Origin: Victivallis lenta
Lineage (GTDB): Bacteria; Verrucomicrobiota; Lentisphaeria; Victivallales; Victivallaceae
Direction: 5' to 3'
Assembly: GCF_009695545.1 (NCBI RefSeq)
Contig: NZ_VUNS01000003.1
Location: 186,001-250,000 of the forward strand
DNA length: 64,000 bases
Shown: in pieces, positions 9,297 through 16,250 of the stretch
How positions within the stretch are numbered: position 1 is the first letter of the stretch
Layout of the letters: the number at the start of each line of letters is the position of its first letter
Position numbers and translations under genes: made by a program
Notes under the pieces: generated by a model
Database searches by the model: none
What the model was told of the DNA's origin: nothing
What the model saw: the letters and a program-made list of their open reading frames with translations, nothing else

Positions 9297-9388
9297 AAAA
9301 ATTTTCGATTTCATTGAAAGAAATCCCCGGATTACAACGCAATGTTCTTTGAAAGGAGGAAAAGTACATTTAAAAAAGCTGAATCCGG

Positions 9389-9416
9389 TTGACAAAGCTC
9401 TTTTTTATGGTAGATT
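9389..9416 (+). promoter_or_regulatory. Sigma70-like promoter before the structured leader
   Basis: TTGACA at 9389-9394, 16-nt spacer, TAGATT at 9411-9416. It lies between the kinase operon and the hairpin region 9491-9636 and could start a leader transcript that runs into the Nmad3 gene. Confidence 0.45.
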
Positions 9417-9490
9417 GATAAAAGGAAGTCGTTCGTAAACCTTAAAAAGAGATTTGGGAAAATGTTAAAGTAACATTTTTTACAACTGGC

Positions 9491-9636
9491 GTCGCTCAGA
9501 ACTACCACTCTACTATACGCCAAAAGATGAATGCCGTTGTAGGGCGCTTGCGTTTTGCAGGCGTACCTGCTCGCATGATTCATCTTTGGCTGTGGTAGGC
9601 CGTGAGCGACCGTGTGTAACAGGTACGCCTTCTTTT
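9491..9636 (+). ncRNA. Candidate structured RNA with nested stems and alternative terminator-like pairing
   Basis: Non-coding stretch between the kinase and Nmad3 genes. Nested pairings: GTCGCTCA 9491-9498 with TGAGCGAC 9603-9610; TACCAC 9503-9508 with GTGGTA 9592-9597; GCCAAAAGATGAAT 9519-9532 with ATTCATCTTTGGC 9578-9590 (one bulged A); GCAGG 9557-9561 with CCTGC 9566-9570. In addition AGGCGTACCTG at 9559-9569 is perfectly complementary to CAGGTACGCCT at 9620-9630, which is followed by the T-rich TCTTTTATTTTT. The second pairing excludes the inner hairpin or forms a pseudoknot with it, as in attenuators and riboswitches. No known family was recognised. It may regulate the following gene or be a free RNA. 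Confidence 0.55.
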
Positions 9637-9686
9637 ATTTTTAATGAGGGCGCACCGTAAACCATAGCAAGTAAAGGAGCTACGCT

Positions 9687-10493
9687 ATGAAGTTTGTCCT
9701 GAGTCGCAAAGGAGCCGATTCCCAGTTCGGAGGAAAGCCCAGTCCGGTCTTGCCTGATGGTACAATGCTTTCGCTGCCCATCCCGGAGCAGAACACTGCC
9801 GGTGTTATGTTTGATTCCAACAGAAAGTTTGAAGACCTTGCTTTGCGTGGTTTTTCGGGACTTTCGGGATATTACCACCTTGATCCCGATATTCGCAAAG
9901 AACTTTACAAGTCCGTTCCGGAAAACTGGGTACCGTGTTTTGGACAATGCGACGCAGCGCAAACTCACCTTTCCAACAACGAAATCGGGGCAGGGGACGT
10001 ATTTTTGTTTTTTGGTTTGTTTCAAAAAGTGGACGAGCACTTCAACTATACCGGAAAGCCGTTTCATGCGCTCTGGGGTTACATGCAAGTTGATAAAGTG
10101 ATTTCCGACCCGGAGGAAATAAAAGAGTATTCCTGGCACCCCCATGCACAGGAGCGTTATCAGGATAAAAGCGTTACCAACAACACCCTTTACGTCGGTA
10201 GCGAGTTCCTTTCGTTCGGAGAAGGTAAACTTCCCGGCTACGGAGTCTTTAATTGGGACGACCGACTTGCCCTTACAAAGAAAGATTCCGATTGCCTTAC
10301 GCACTGGGATTACGAATCGATTCCCTGGGTAAACAAGGAGTCGGGACAGTGCAATATGACTTACCATACTGCGGAAAGCAGTTTCTGCCCGGAATATTTT
10401 CAAAGCGCAAGCCGAGGACAGGAGTTTGTTATTACGGAAAGTGCAACTCCCGTGGTCGAAAAAAGATTGTTGGAAATTCTTTTGAAAGACTGA
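9687..10493 (+). CDS. Nucleotide-modification-associated domain 3 (Nmad3) family protein
   Basis: 268 residues, ATG 9687 with AAAGGAG upstream. The N-terminus MKFVLSRKGADSQFGG, then PSPVLPDGTMLSLPIPE, is the signature of the Nmad3 family as I remember it (a domain often found near DNA-base-modification and phage-conflict genes). Later conserved parts are FGQCDAAQTHLSNN and GDVFLFFGLF. No catalytic mechanism is established to my knowledge; a role in binding or processing modified nucleotides is a family-level inference. The next gene starts 5 bp after the stop, so they form an operon, downstream of the structured RNA. Confidence 0.75.
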   Translation: MKFVLSRKGADSQFGGKPSPVLPDGTMLSLPIPEQNTAGVMFDSNRKFEDLALRGFSGLSGYYHLDPDIRKELYKSVPENWVPCFGQCDAAQTHLSNNEIGAGDVFLFFGLFQKVDEHFNYTGKPFHALWGYMQVDKVISDPEEIKEYSWHPHAQERYQDKSVTNNTLYVGSEFLSFGEGKLPGYGVFNWDDRLALTKKDSDCLTHWDYESIPWVNKESGQCNMTYHTAESSFCPEYFQSASRGQEFVITESATPVVEKRLLEILLKD

Positions 10494-10498
10494 AAATA

Positions 10499-11017
10499 AT
10501 GTTCAGCGGTAGGCGTAATCCGGGACGAGTGGCTTATTACGATTATAAGCTCAGCGTTGTTAAAGAAATCGTATGCAAGTGGTTGCGAAAAGTTCCTGCC
10601 GAGAAATTCAGCAGTTACCAGTATACCCTTTACTACGAGAACGACGAGAAACTTTACTCTGATCCGTATGTAAAGCGATGTTTTCTGGCAAAAATTCGGG
10701 GTGCAAAAAATCCCTTCGAAATTGCCGACTTGCTTATTTCGCTTGATTTTTCAGGAAATGCGCTGGAAATATTTTTGTGTTCCCGCATTGCTTTAGAAAA
10801 CTGGCGTCATGCAAAAGTTTTAATCCAGTACGTTACGGATGAAGAAAAGGCAAAATCCTTGAACAAGGTTTACAATGATAGTCTTGACAAAGGGCTTGAC
10901 AATGTTGTTCGTTACTCTTCCGACAACGAACCGATTACGTTAACACAAAATAAGGTTTCCCCGGAGGATATTTTGAGCGTTCCGGAATATCCTCTAATTT
11001 TGTCTGAAAATACTTAA
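10499..11017 (+). CDS. Unknown protein, paralogue of the protein at 14901
   Basis: 172 residues from ATG 10499. The first residues are basic (MFSGRRNPGR) and the rest is mostly helical, with no membrane segment or signal peptide. The middle, from YVKRCFLAKIRG to LIQYVTDEEKA and GLDNVVRY, aligns with YIKTCYLRGLRE, LIDYIDNDEHA and GLEKLYWF of the 14901 gene, with FLCS conserved in both, so the two are diverged duplicates. It follows the Nmad3 gene by 5 bp. Function unknown; linkage to Nmad3 suggests a partner role. Confidence 0.6.
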   Translation: MFSGRRNPGRVAYYDYKLSVVKEIVCKWLRKVPAEKFSSYQYTLYYENDEKLYSDPYVKRCFLAKIRGAKNPFEIADLLISLDFSGNALEIFLCSRIALENWRHAKVLIQYVTDEEKAKSLNKVYNDSLDKGLDNVVRYSSDNEPITLTQNKVSPEDILSVPEYPLILSENT

Positions 11018-11061
11018 CGGCTTCATAAGTATTTGGCAAACTCAAATACAAGGAGATTAAC

Positions 11062-11100
11062 GTGGCTCATTTCAGTTTCTGTTGCCCCGTAATGTGGTGA
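11062..11100 (+). other. Truncated duplicate of a zinc-ribbon gene start
   Basis: AAGGAGATTAACGTGGC here is nearly the same as TAGGAGATTACCGTGGC before the gene at 11212. The GTG at 11062 opens only 12 codons (MAHFSFCCPVMW, stop 11098-11100), resembling the first residues MASFTFHCSQC of that gene. It is either a leader peptide or the remains of a tandem copy. Confidence 0.4.
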
Positions 11101-11121
11101 GTGCATTCGTTTGGAGGAAGA

Positions 11122-11202
11122 ATGGCGTGGTTTGAGAGCATATTACGCCTCTTTTTGAAATCTTTGATTTCAGCATGTTTTAAACTGAAAAAACGGAACT
11201 AG
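11122..11202 (+). CDS. Candidate 26-residue amphipathic small protein
   Basis: ATG 11122 has a good ribosome site (GGAGG at 11113-11117). The peptide starts MAWFESILRLFLKSL and ends FKLKKRN, a hydrophobic helix with a basic tail. Its stop TAG is part of the ribosome site (TAGGAG) of the next gene at 11212, so translation of the two is probably coupled. Membrane-active small proteins of this look can be toxins or regulators of a membrane partner; here that is speculation. Confidence 0.4.
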   Translation: MAWFESILRLFLKSLISACFKLKKRN

Positions 11203-11211
11203 GAGATTACC

Positions 11212-11766
11212 GTGGCGAGTTTTACCTTTCATTGTTCGCAATGCAATCAAATCCTTGAAGCACAAGAAGAATGGCGGGGTCAAGAAACTCGGTGCCCATT
11301 TTGTTCTGCAATGATCAAAATTCCAGCCATTGTACAGTGCTGCCCTATCAAACCGCAGTTTCTTGCTTCAAATGAACGGAAATGCCCGAAATGCGGTGAA
11401 ATCATAAAAAAAGAAGCTGTTTTCTGTCGTTGGTGCAAGCAGTATATTTCACCACAAAATTTTAACTCATACGCCAATATGCCCCCAAATGTTGGTACAT
11501 ACGGACAGGACACCAAAATTTCTTTGACAGAGCGCCTTTGCGGTCGCCATGCGGCACAAACGGGGAAATTTAGCGTTGGGGTTGTTCTTGGTTGTGCATT
11601 TGCAGTCATGATTATGCCTATTGTCGGTTGGTTGTTTCTGGTCTTGGGAATTATTCTTATTTGCAAAGGAGAGTCAAAATATTCTGCATCTTTAGGAACA
11701 GGGCTTATATGTTTCTGGATAGCTTCTCTTTTTGCATTGGGATTCTGGATTTCAATTTTCAAATAG
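11212..11766 (+). CDS. Double zinc-ribbon membrane protein
   Basis: 184 residues, GTG start with TAGGAG ribosome site. First ribbon: CSQC...CPFC (about residues 8-30) in the form FHCSQCNQILEAQEEWRGQ. Second ribbon: CPKCGEIIKKEAVFCRWC (about 62-80). The last about 70 residues form two or three membrane helices (VGVVLGCAFAVMIMPIVGWL; LFLVLGIILICK; LICFWIASLFALGFWISI). The same ribbon-plus-ribbon-plus-membrane plan occurs in the next gene, and the first ribbon resembles the N-terminus of the kinase at 570. The zinc parts would lie in the cytoplasm. Function unknown. Confidence 0.65.
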   Translation: MASFTFHCSQCNQILEAQEEWRGQETRCPFCSAMIKIPAIVQCCPIKPQFLASNERKCPKCGEIIKKEAVFCRWCKQYISPQNFNSYANMPPNVGTYGQDTKISLTERLCGRHAAQTGKFSVGVVLGCAFAVMIMPIVGWLFLVLGIILICKGESKYSASLGTGLICFWIASLFALGFWISIFK

Positions 11767-11895
11767 TTCTCTTTTTGATTATGGGAGGACAATAATTATT
11801 TATCGGTTACGATTACATTCCTAATAGCTCTGAAAATTTTTAATATAATATTACCAAATGGTAGTCGAAAATGAAGCCCACGAAAGGAAAAGAAA

Positions 11896-12837
11896 ATGGC
11901 TGAAATGAAATTTTATTGTCCAGTTTGTGGCAAACATATTGCTGCAGATGATTCTTTAAGAGGGGTAAAAGTGGACTGCCCGCATTGTAACAAAGAAATT
12001 ATTGTTCCGCAAACTATTCCGTTTGACGACAAAAATTCCTATGAGCTAAAAGAGATAAGACTGTCTGCACCTTTAAAAGATGTCAGAACGATCAAGTCGG
12101 GTGAAAAAGTATGTCCATTCTGCGGAGAGGCAATAAAGGAAGAAGCAATTTTCTGCAGATTCTGCAAAAAGGATTTAATTGAACAAAAGAAAATCAAGTT
12201 TATTTGTCAATACTGTGCAGAAGAAGTTGAAATTGAAGATAATCAAGATAAAGAAGCTTTTTGTCCCTTTTGCGGACAAAAACTATCAGTAAGGAATAGT
12301 TTTCCGCAGAATATAAGAGAAACGAATTCCGTGAAAATACAATCAATAAATTATTCCCCATTGAATCTTTCTCTCTTCCAATATTTCTTGCAAGCAGTTA
12401 CGAAGAAATATTGCAATTATAAGGACCGAGCACGTAGAAAGGAATTTTGGGGAACAATGCTTTTTTTAACGTTTTTTGGCGTTCTTTCCAGGCTATTTGC
12501 TATAGTCGGAACAGCCACTCATGACGAAACTCTTATTAATTTGGGGGCTGTTATAACTTTTCTATTTTCTTTGGCAACGATTGTTCCGCAAGCCTGTGTT
12601 TTGTCAAGGCGTGCAAATGATATTGGACTGAATGGTTTCACCCTTATGGTAGTTTCACTATGCATCGGAGGATTAACAATTTTGAATTCAATTATAACGC
12701 TTTGCGAAATAGAGAATAACATTCTTCCTGTTTTTTTAACTATTGTGGGATACTTATGGGGAATCGTTTTCATTGTAATTGGTTGTATTAGAGGACAAGA
12801 AGGCGAAAACAAATATGGAGCTGACCCATTACAATGA
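11896..12837 (+). CDS. Zinc-ribbon protein with DUF805 membrane domain
   Basis: 313 residues from ATG 11896 (GAAAGGAAAAG upstream). Three ribbons: CPVC...CPHC (about 9-35), CPFCGEAIKEEAIFCRFC (about 75-92) and CQYC...CPFC (about 103-130). The C-terminal 150 residues match DUF805: YKDRARRKEFWGTMLFL, then RRANDIGLNGF and four hydrophobic helices. DUF805 proteins are small bacterial inner-membrane proteins without a settled function. It is a relative of the protein at 11212. The next gene overlaps its stop by 4 bp. Confidence 0.75.
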   Translation: MAEMKFYCPVCGKHIAADDSLRGVKVDCPHCNKEIIVPQTIPFDDKNSYELKEIRLSAPLKDVRTIKSGEKVCPFCGEAIKEEAIFCRFCKKDLIEQKKIKFICQYCAEEVEIEDNQDKEAFCPFCGQKLSVRNSFPQNIRETNSVKIQSINYSPLNLSLFQYFLQAVTKKYCNYKDRARRKEFWGTMLFLTFFGVLSRLFAIVGTATHDETLINLGAVITFLFSLATIVPQACVLSRRANDIGLNGFTLMVVSLCIGGLTILNSIITLCEIENNILPVFLTIVGYLWGIVFIVIGCIRGQEGENKYGADPLQ

Positions 12838-13037
12838 ATCTCGTTAAAGTTTCCAATGCCTGGGGTGCGTTTCGGCGCAGTCTTGATGTTGTGATTCGTT
12901 GCGGTCGGTATGAAAATATCAACCAGCAGTTTGAATTGCACCCCGATTTTCGGCACAAGGACTTGAACGATATGATAAATTACCTTGACTCCGCAATCAA
13001 GAATCTTCAAAGTGTTCTGAAGGAATCGCAGAGATAA
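12834..13037 (+). CDS. Small unknown protein
   Basis: 67 residues. ATG 12834 overlaps the TGA of the DUF805 gene (ATGA), so translation is coupled. The sequence is soluble and helical (DLNDMINYLDSAIKNLQSVLKES at the C-terminus looks like a short coiled coil). No family recognised. Confidence 0.45.
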   Translation: MNLVKVSNAWGAFRRSLDVVIRCGRYENINQQFELHPDFRHKDLNDMINYLDSAIKNLQSVLKESQR

Positions 13038-13119
13038 TCTGCCCTCAAATAAGGGGAGGCCGATCTTATTGCAAAATGTCCCCTCAATGATTATCAACTG
13101 ATGATAGGAGTTTTTTGCT

Positions 13120-14619
13120 ATGAAAGCATTCTACTACATTATTGCGTTCAGCACAGCGATATTTACTGTCGTCAACAGTTATTCTGCTGATAAATTTTTC
13201 AGAAAACTTGGTAAATATGAAGATGTGACAATTATAGGAGTGGATCGGGAAGGTGTTCGTATTATGCACGCTTATGGGTCTACTCGTATTACAGAAGACG
13301 AATTAAACGATTCGGAAAAAACGCATCTTCAGGAAGAATTGGATGAAGTAAAGACATTGAAGCAGAAATATCAAGAAGAAAGGGAAGCATTTCTTAAATA
13401 TCAGAAAAAGCAAAGAAATGAATATGAAAAACAAGCTAAAGCTCAAACAGAAGAACTTACTGCATTGATTCAGAGAATTGAGCAAATGAACGCTGCTGAT
13501 GCACTTAAAATGCTTGGCGAGAAATTCGCTACTGAACCGTTTAGCAACAAGCTTTCTGTCAAAATGCTGAATAGCTACAAATTTGCCACAAATAGACAAG
13601 AAATTCCTGCATTGATTAAGAAACTCAAAGAATCATATAAACGAAAATTGGAAGAACAAAACGCCGCGGCGGAACAAGCTAGAAAACAGGAAAATGTAAA
13701 GAAGGCAATCATTGCATTAGATCAATTACTAACTGATTTCGATAGTACATCTGAACAGTATTCAACATGCGAATACACAGACACTTTTTCTCGCATGATG
13801 ACAGATTTTGAATGCAAGGCTAATGAAATCAAAGCATGGCACCCGGGGTTGAGTTCTGCTGAAAGCAATTTTTTAAATCAAGTCATTTTGGCTTACAGTT
13901 TTTTAAATAGCGGGTATAAATATCTTAGTTTGTCCAGTCGCTCATCCGACTTAGGGTTCTTTAGCGATGCAAGAAAATATTTAAATGAAGCTCAACGTTG
14001 CAAAGAAAAAGCTAATCAATATTATGAGAACGCTCAAGATTGGTTAAATACCGTTCGTTTTCAGCAGATGAAACAACGGTTTTTAACGATGAGAAACAAA
14101 GAAATAGATGAACCTAAACAACAAATACAGAAAGAGCCAGTAAAAAAATATGATGAAATGGCTGGTTGTACTTATTATTATAGCGACCTAGCTACTCATT
14201 CTAATGTTACCCAATTATTAGAAGAGACGAATTGGCGTAATCCATATTATTTTTCAATAGAAATTATTCTTGTAGAAAAAGATACATTGCGAATACCGCA
14301 GTTGCTTTTTCATACTAACATAGGAAATGTTCCTGTTAATGAATTGCTGATCCTTTTTGAATCTGGTACCTCAACTTCATTTCGCCCGAGCCAAGTTGAC
14401 GTACGAGAACAAAACAACCCTTTCGGTCGCGGGGTTGGTCATGCAAAGTACTTCATTCTTGCTTTAAAAAAAGACGACTATTTAAAATATTTTGTTGAAG
14501 ATGTCCCCCAAAAGATTCGATTTATTGCTGGCCTGAAAAAATATGAAGAGACACTTACGGCCTCTCAAAAAATCGCGATTCAGCAAATGGCTCACTTTTT
14601 CAAGGAAAGGCAATGGTAA
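13120..14619 (+). CDS. Exported coiled-coil protein of unknown function
   Basis: 499 residues, start ATG 13120 with AGGAG seven bases upstream. An N-terminal signal sequence (MKAFYYIIAFSTAIFTVVNSYSA) is followed by a small beta segment (YEDVTIIGVDREGVRIMHAYGSTRI) of the kind seen in lentisphaeral and planctomycete secreted proteins. Then come a long charged coiled coil (about 60-200), a helical middle with one YxxCEY element, and a globular C-terminal domain (about 350-495) with IEIILVEKDTLRIPQLLF. It is AT-rich like the rest of the island and probably belongs to the same operon as the zinc-ribbon genes. I do not recognise the C-terminal domain. Confidence 0.6.
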   Translation: MKAFYYIIAFSTAIFTVVNSYSADKFFRKLGKYEDVTIIGVDREGVRIMHAYGSTRITEDELNDSEKTHLQEELDEVKTLKQKYQEEREAFLKYQKKQRNEYEKQAKAQTEELTALIQRIEQMNAADALKMLGEKFATEPFSNKLSVKMLNSYKFATNRQEIPALIKKLKESYKRKLEEQNAAAEQARKQENVKKAIIALDQLLTDFDSTSEQYSTCEYTDTFSRMMTDFECKANEIKAWHPGLSSAESNFLNQVILAYSFLNSGYKYLSLSSRSSDLGFFSDARKYLNEAQRCKEKANQYYENAQDWLNTVRFQQMKQRFLTMRNKEIDEPKQQIQKEPVKKYDEMAGCTYYYSDLATHSNVTQLLEETNWRNPYYFSIEIILVEKDTLRIPQLLFHTNIGNVPVNELLILFESGTSTSFRPSQVDVREQNNPFGRGVGHAKYFILALKKDDYLKYFVEDVPQKIRFIAGLKKYEETLTASQKIAIQQMAHFFKERQW

Positions 14620-14804
14620 AACACTTAGATCACATCTATTATTGCTCCTACAGTTTAATACTTGTAACCAAGGCTATCTATGACAAAGGCTACATCGAGA
14701 TTTACCAGTGTGAGCAGTATCCCGAGACTTTCCGGAACTGCGACTATGTTTTCTGTTTCATCGGTGAAGAAGGCAACTCTGCAACGTTCCTCGGGTGTTA
14801 TTGA
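14613..14804 (+). CDS. Short unknown protein, possibly the N-terminal remnant of a larger one
   Basis: 63 residues, overlapping the previous gene by 7 bp. The sequence YDKGYIEIYQCEQYPETF, then NCDYVFCFIGEEG, looks like a complete beta-rich motif but stops abruptly at FLGCY. I have a weak memory of similar segments at the N-terminus of longer nuclease-associated proteins, so a truncation is possible. Nothing upstream other than the overlap supports translation. Confidence 0.35.
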   Translation: MVKHLDHIYYCSYSLILVTKAIYDKGYIEIYQCEQYPETFRNCDYVFCFIGEEGNSATFLGCY

Positions 14805-14900
14805 AACAGTTTACCGTAATATTTCAATAAAAAATTCCATCCGCTTCATATCAATGCAGGGCGTCAATCAGGATGCCTGCTAACATGAAGGGATGTTACC

Positions 14901-15524
14901 ATGGAGAAACGAAAACTGACTCCGGGGCCGTGGGGCGTAAGTGCGTCTCAATTCGAACAAATCAAGGATTTGCTGGTTCGTTGGATGAAATCCGCTCCGA
15001 CAGATGACTTTATCGGGTGTGATGAGGCTCCCTGTCTGGAAGACAATGAAAACGCATGGAAATATAAGCCGCGCTACATCAAAACATGTTACCTGCGCGG
15101 ACTGCGTGAATTGAGCCACATCAGCGAGATTCCATATTACCTGTCTTTCGTGAATCATTGCGACCTCCCGGAACTGCTGGTAACCTTTCTCTGTTCAAAG
15201 ACCGCGATGAAGAATGCCGGACTGGTTCAACCGTTGATTGATTACATTGACAATGATGAACACGCCATGCGAATCGCGTCCAATTACGAGGAACTGCTGC
15301 GTGGCGGTTTGGAGAAGCTCTATTGGTTCAATCCGTATTCTCATGAAAAGGAATCCTTGACAACGTTTTTTCAACGTGTCAAACCGGAAGAGCGGCTGCA
15401 TAAAGTCGAATGTTACTTTATGCTTGAACCCCTGTACAGCTTTGACTCGGATAAGCTGTTGCAGGAGAGAAACGGCAAAATCTCAAAAAAAGCGTTGTCG
15501 TTTCGAATGCTCAAGCAGAAATAA
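14901..15524 (+). CDS. Unknown protein, paralogue of the protein at 10499
   Basis: 207 residues from ATG 14901 (ribosome site AAGGGATG). The part from YIKTCYLRGLRELSH to GLEKLYWFNPYSHEK aligns with the 10499 protein. Additional N-terminal residues (TPGPWGVSASQFEQIKDLLVRW) and a C-terminal helix are specific to this copy. No membrane segments. The pair encloses the zinc-ribbon/coiled-coil genes, which suggests a duplicated component of one system. A strong terminator follows at 15622, so the operon ends here. Function unknown. Confidence 0.6.
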   Translation: MEKRKLTPGPWGVSASQFEQIKDLLVRWMKSAPTDDFIGCDEAPCLEDNENAWKYKPRYIKTCYLRGLRELSHISEIPYYLSFVNHCDLPELLVTFLCSKTAMKNAGLVQPLIDYIDNDEHAMRIASNYEELLRGGLEKLYWFNPYSHEKESLTTFFQRVKPEERLHKVECYFMLEPLYSFDSDKLLQERNGKISKKALSFRMLKQK

Positions 15525-15621
15525 GCTGTTATTTCTTGTGGCTATGATTCTGTGACGCAGTTTCAGATTATAAGGTGACGGCTTCCGTTTCTGCGAAAAA
15601 ATTTTTGCTCCCAGCGAAATA

Positions 15622-15668
15622 CAGGGCGGTTGATTCTTACAGGATCAACCGCCCTGCTGCTTTTTCTC
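15622..15668 (+). terminator. Rho-independent terminator closing the island operon
   Basis: Perfect 13-bp stem CAGGGCGGTTGAT (15622-15634) / ATCAACCGCCCTG (15644-15656), 9-nt loop, followed by CTGCTTTTTCTCTT. The rest of 15669-16250 holds G- and C-rich tracts (15829-15935) and the leader of the gene at 16251; I see no convincing gene there. Confidence 0.9.
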
Positions 15669-15828
15669 TTTCCGTCTAGACCGTCAGGAAGTTCTTTCGG
15701 CTTTCGATTCTCATAAGATGTTTTCCCGGCCGCCATAAAACAAGGGGGGCCGGGGGGCTCCCCGCCTCTTCATCCCATTCTCATCCAGAATCCAGGTTGT
15801 CCGAGTTTTACTATCCTGATGAATACTA

Positions 15829-15935
15829 GGGGGGAGGGGGGGAGTTTTTTTCCTCTTCTTTTGAAAAATAAGATGTTAAAAAAAAGAAAAAGCAAGAAAA
15901 TGAAAAGTATCTCCCCCCTCTCCCCCTCTCCCCCC
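15829..15935. repeat. G-rich tract and complementary C-rich tract
   Basis: GGGGGGAGGGGGGGAG at 15829-15844 and CTCCCCCCTCTCCCCCTCTC up to 15935 can pair, or the G-rich side can fold as a quadruplex. A related G-rich run lies at 15750-15770. The DNA between is A/T-rich. It lies in the gap between the island operon and the replication gene; purpose unknown. Confidence 0.6.
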
Positions 15936-16250
15936 ATATATTTTCATATAGCCCCCCTTTTGAATCAAAACATCTTTTTTGAATACTGCTTTAAGGGGAT
16001 TTTTGAAAAAAAACTAAAAAAAATTAAGAAAATTTTTTATGCCTTTATTGCCAGATTGTTATGCGATTGCAAAGGCCGGTTTTTATTAAAAAATCCCTCT
16101 TTAAATGCCCCAAAAAAGGGCTAAAAACGAGAGGAAAAATAGAAACCGCTTCATAGATACGCGTAAGAGGGCTCATAGGGAGTTCTCTGACGTGAATAGG
16201 AATGCCGAAACTTTTCACGTATTAACGCTCGGCAATAGGAGGTCATAAAA

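Noticed and set aside
15819-16124. 101-codon frame between the island operon and the replication gene
   Set aside because: It is made of homopolymer-rich sequence (Lys, Ser and Pro runs) without a ribosome site.
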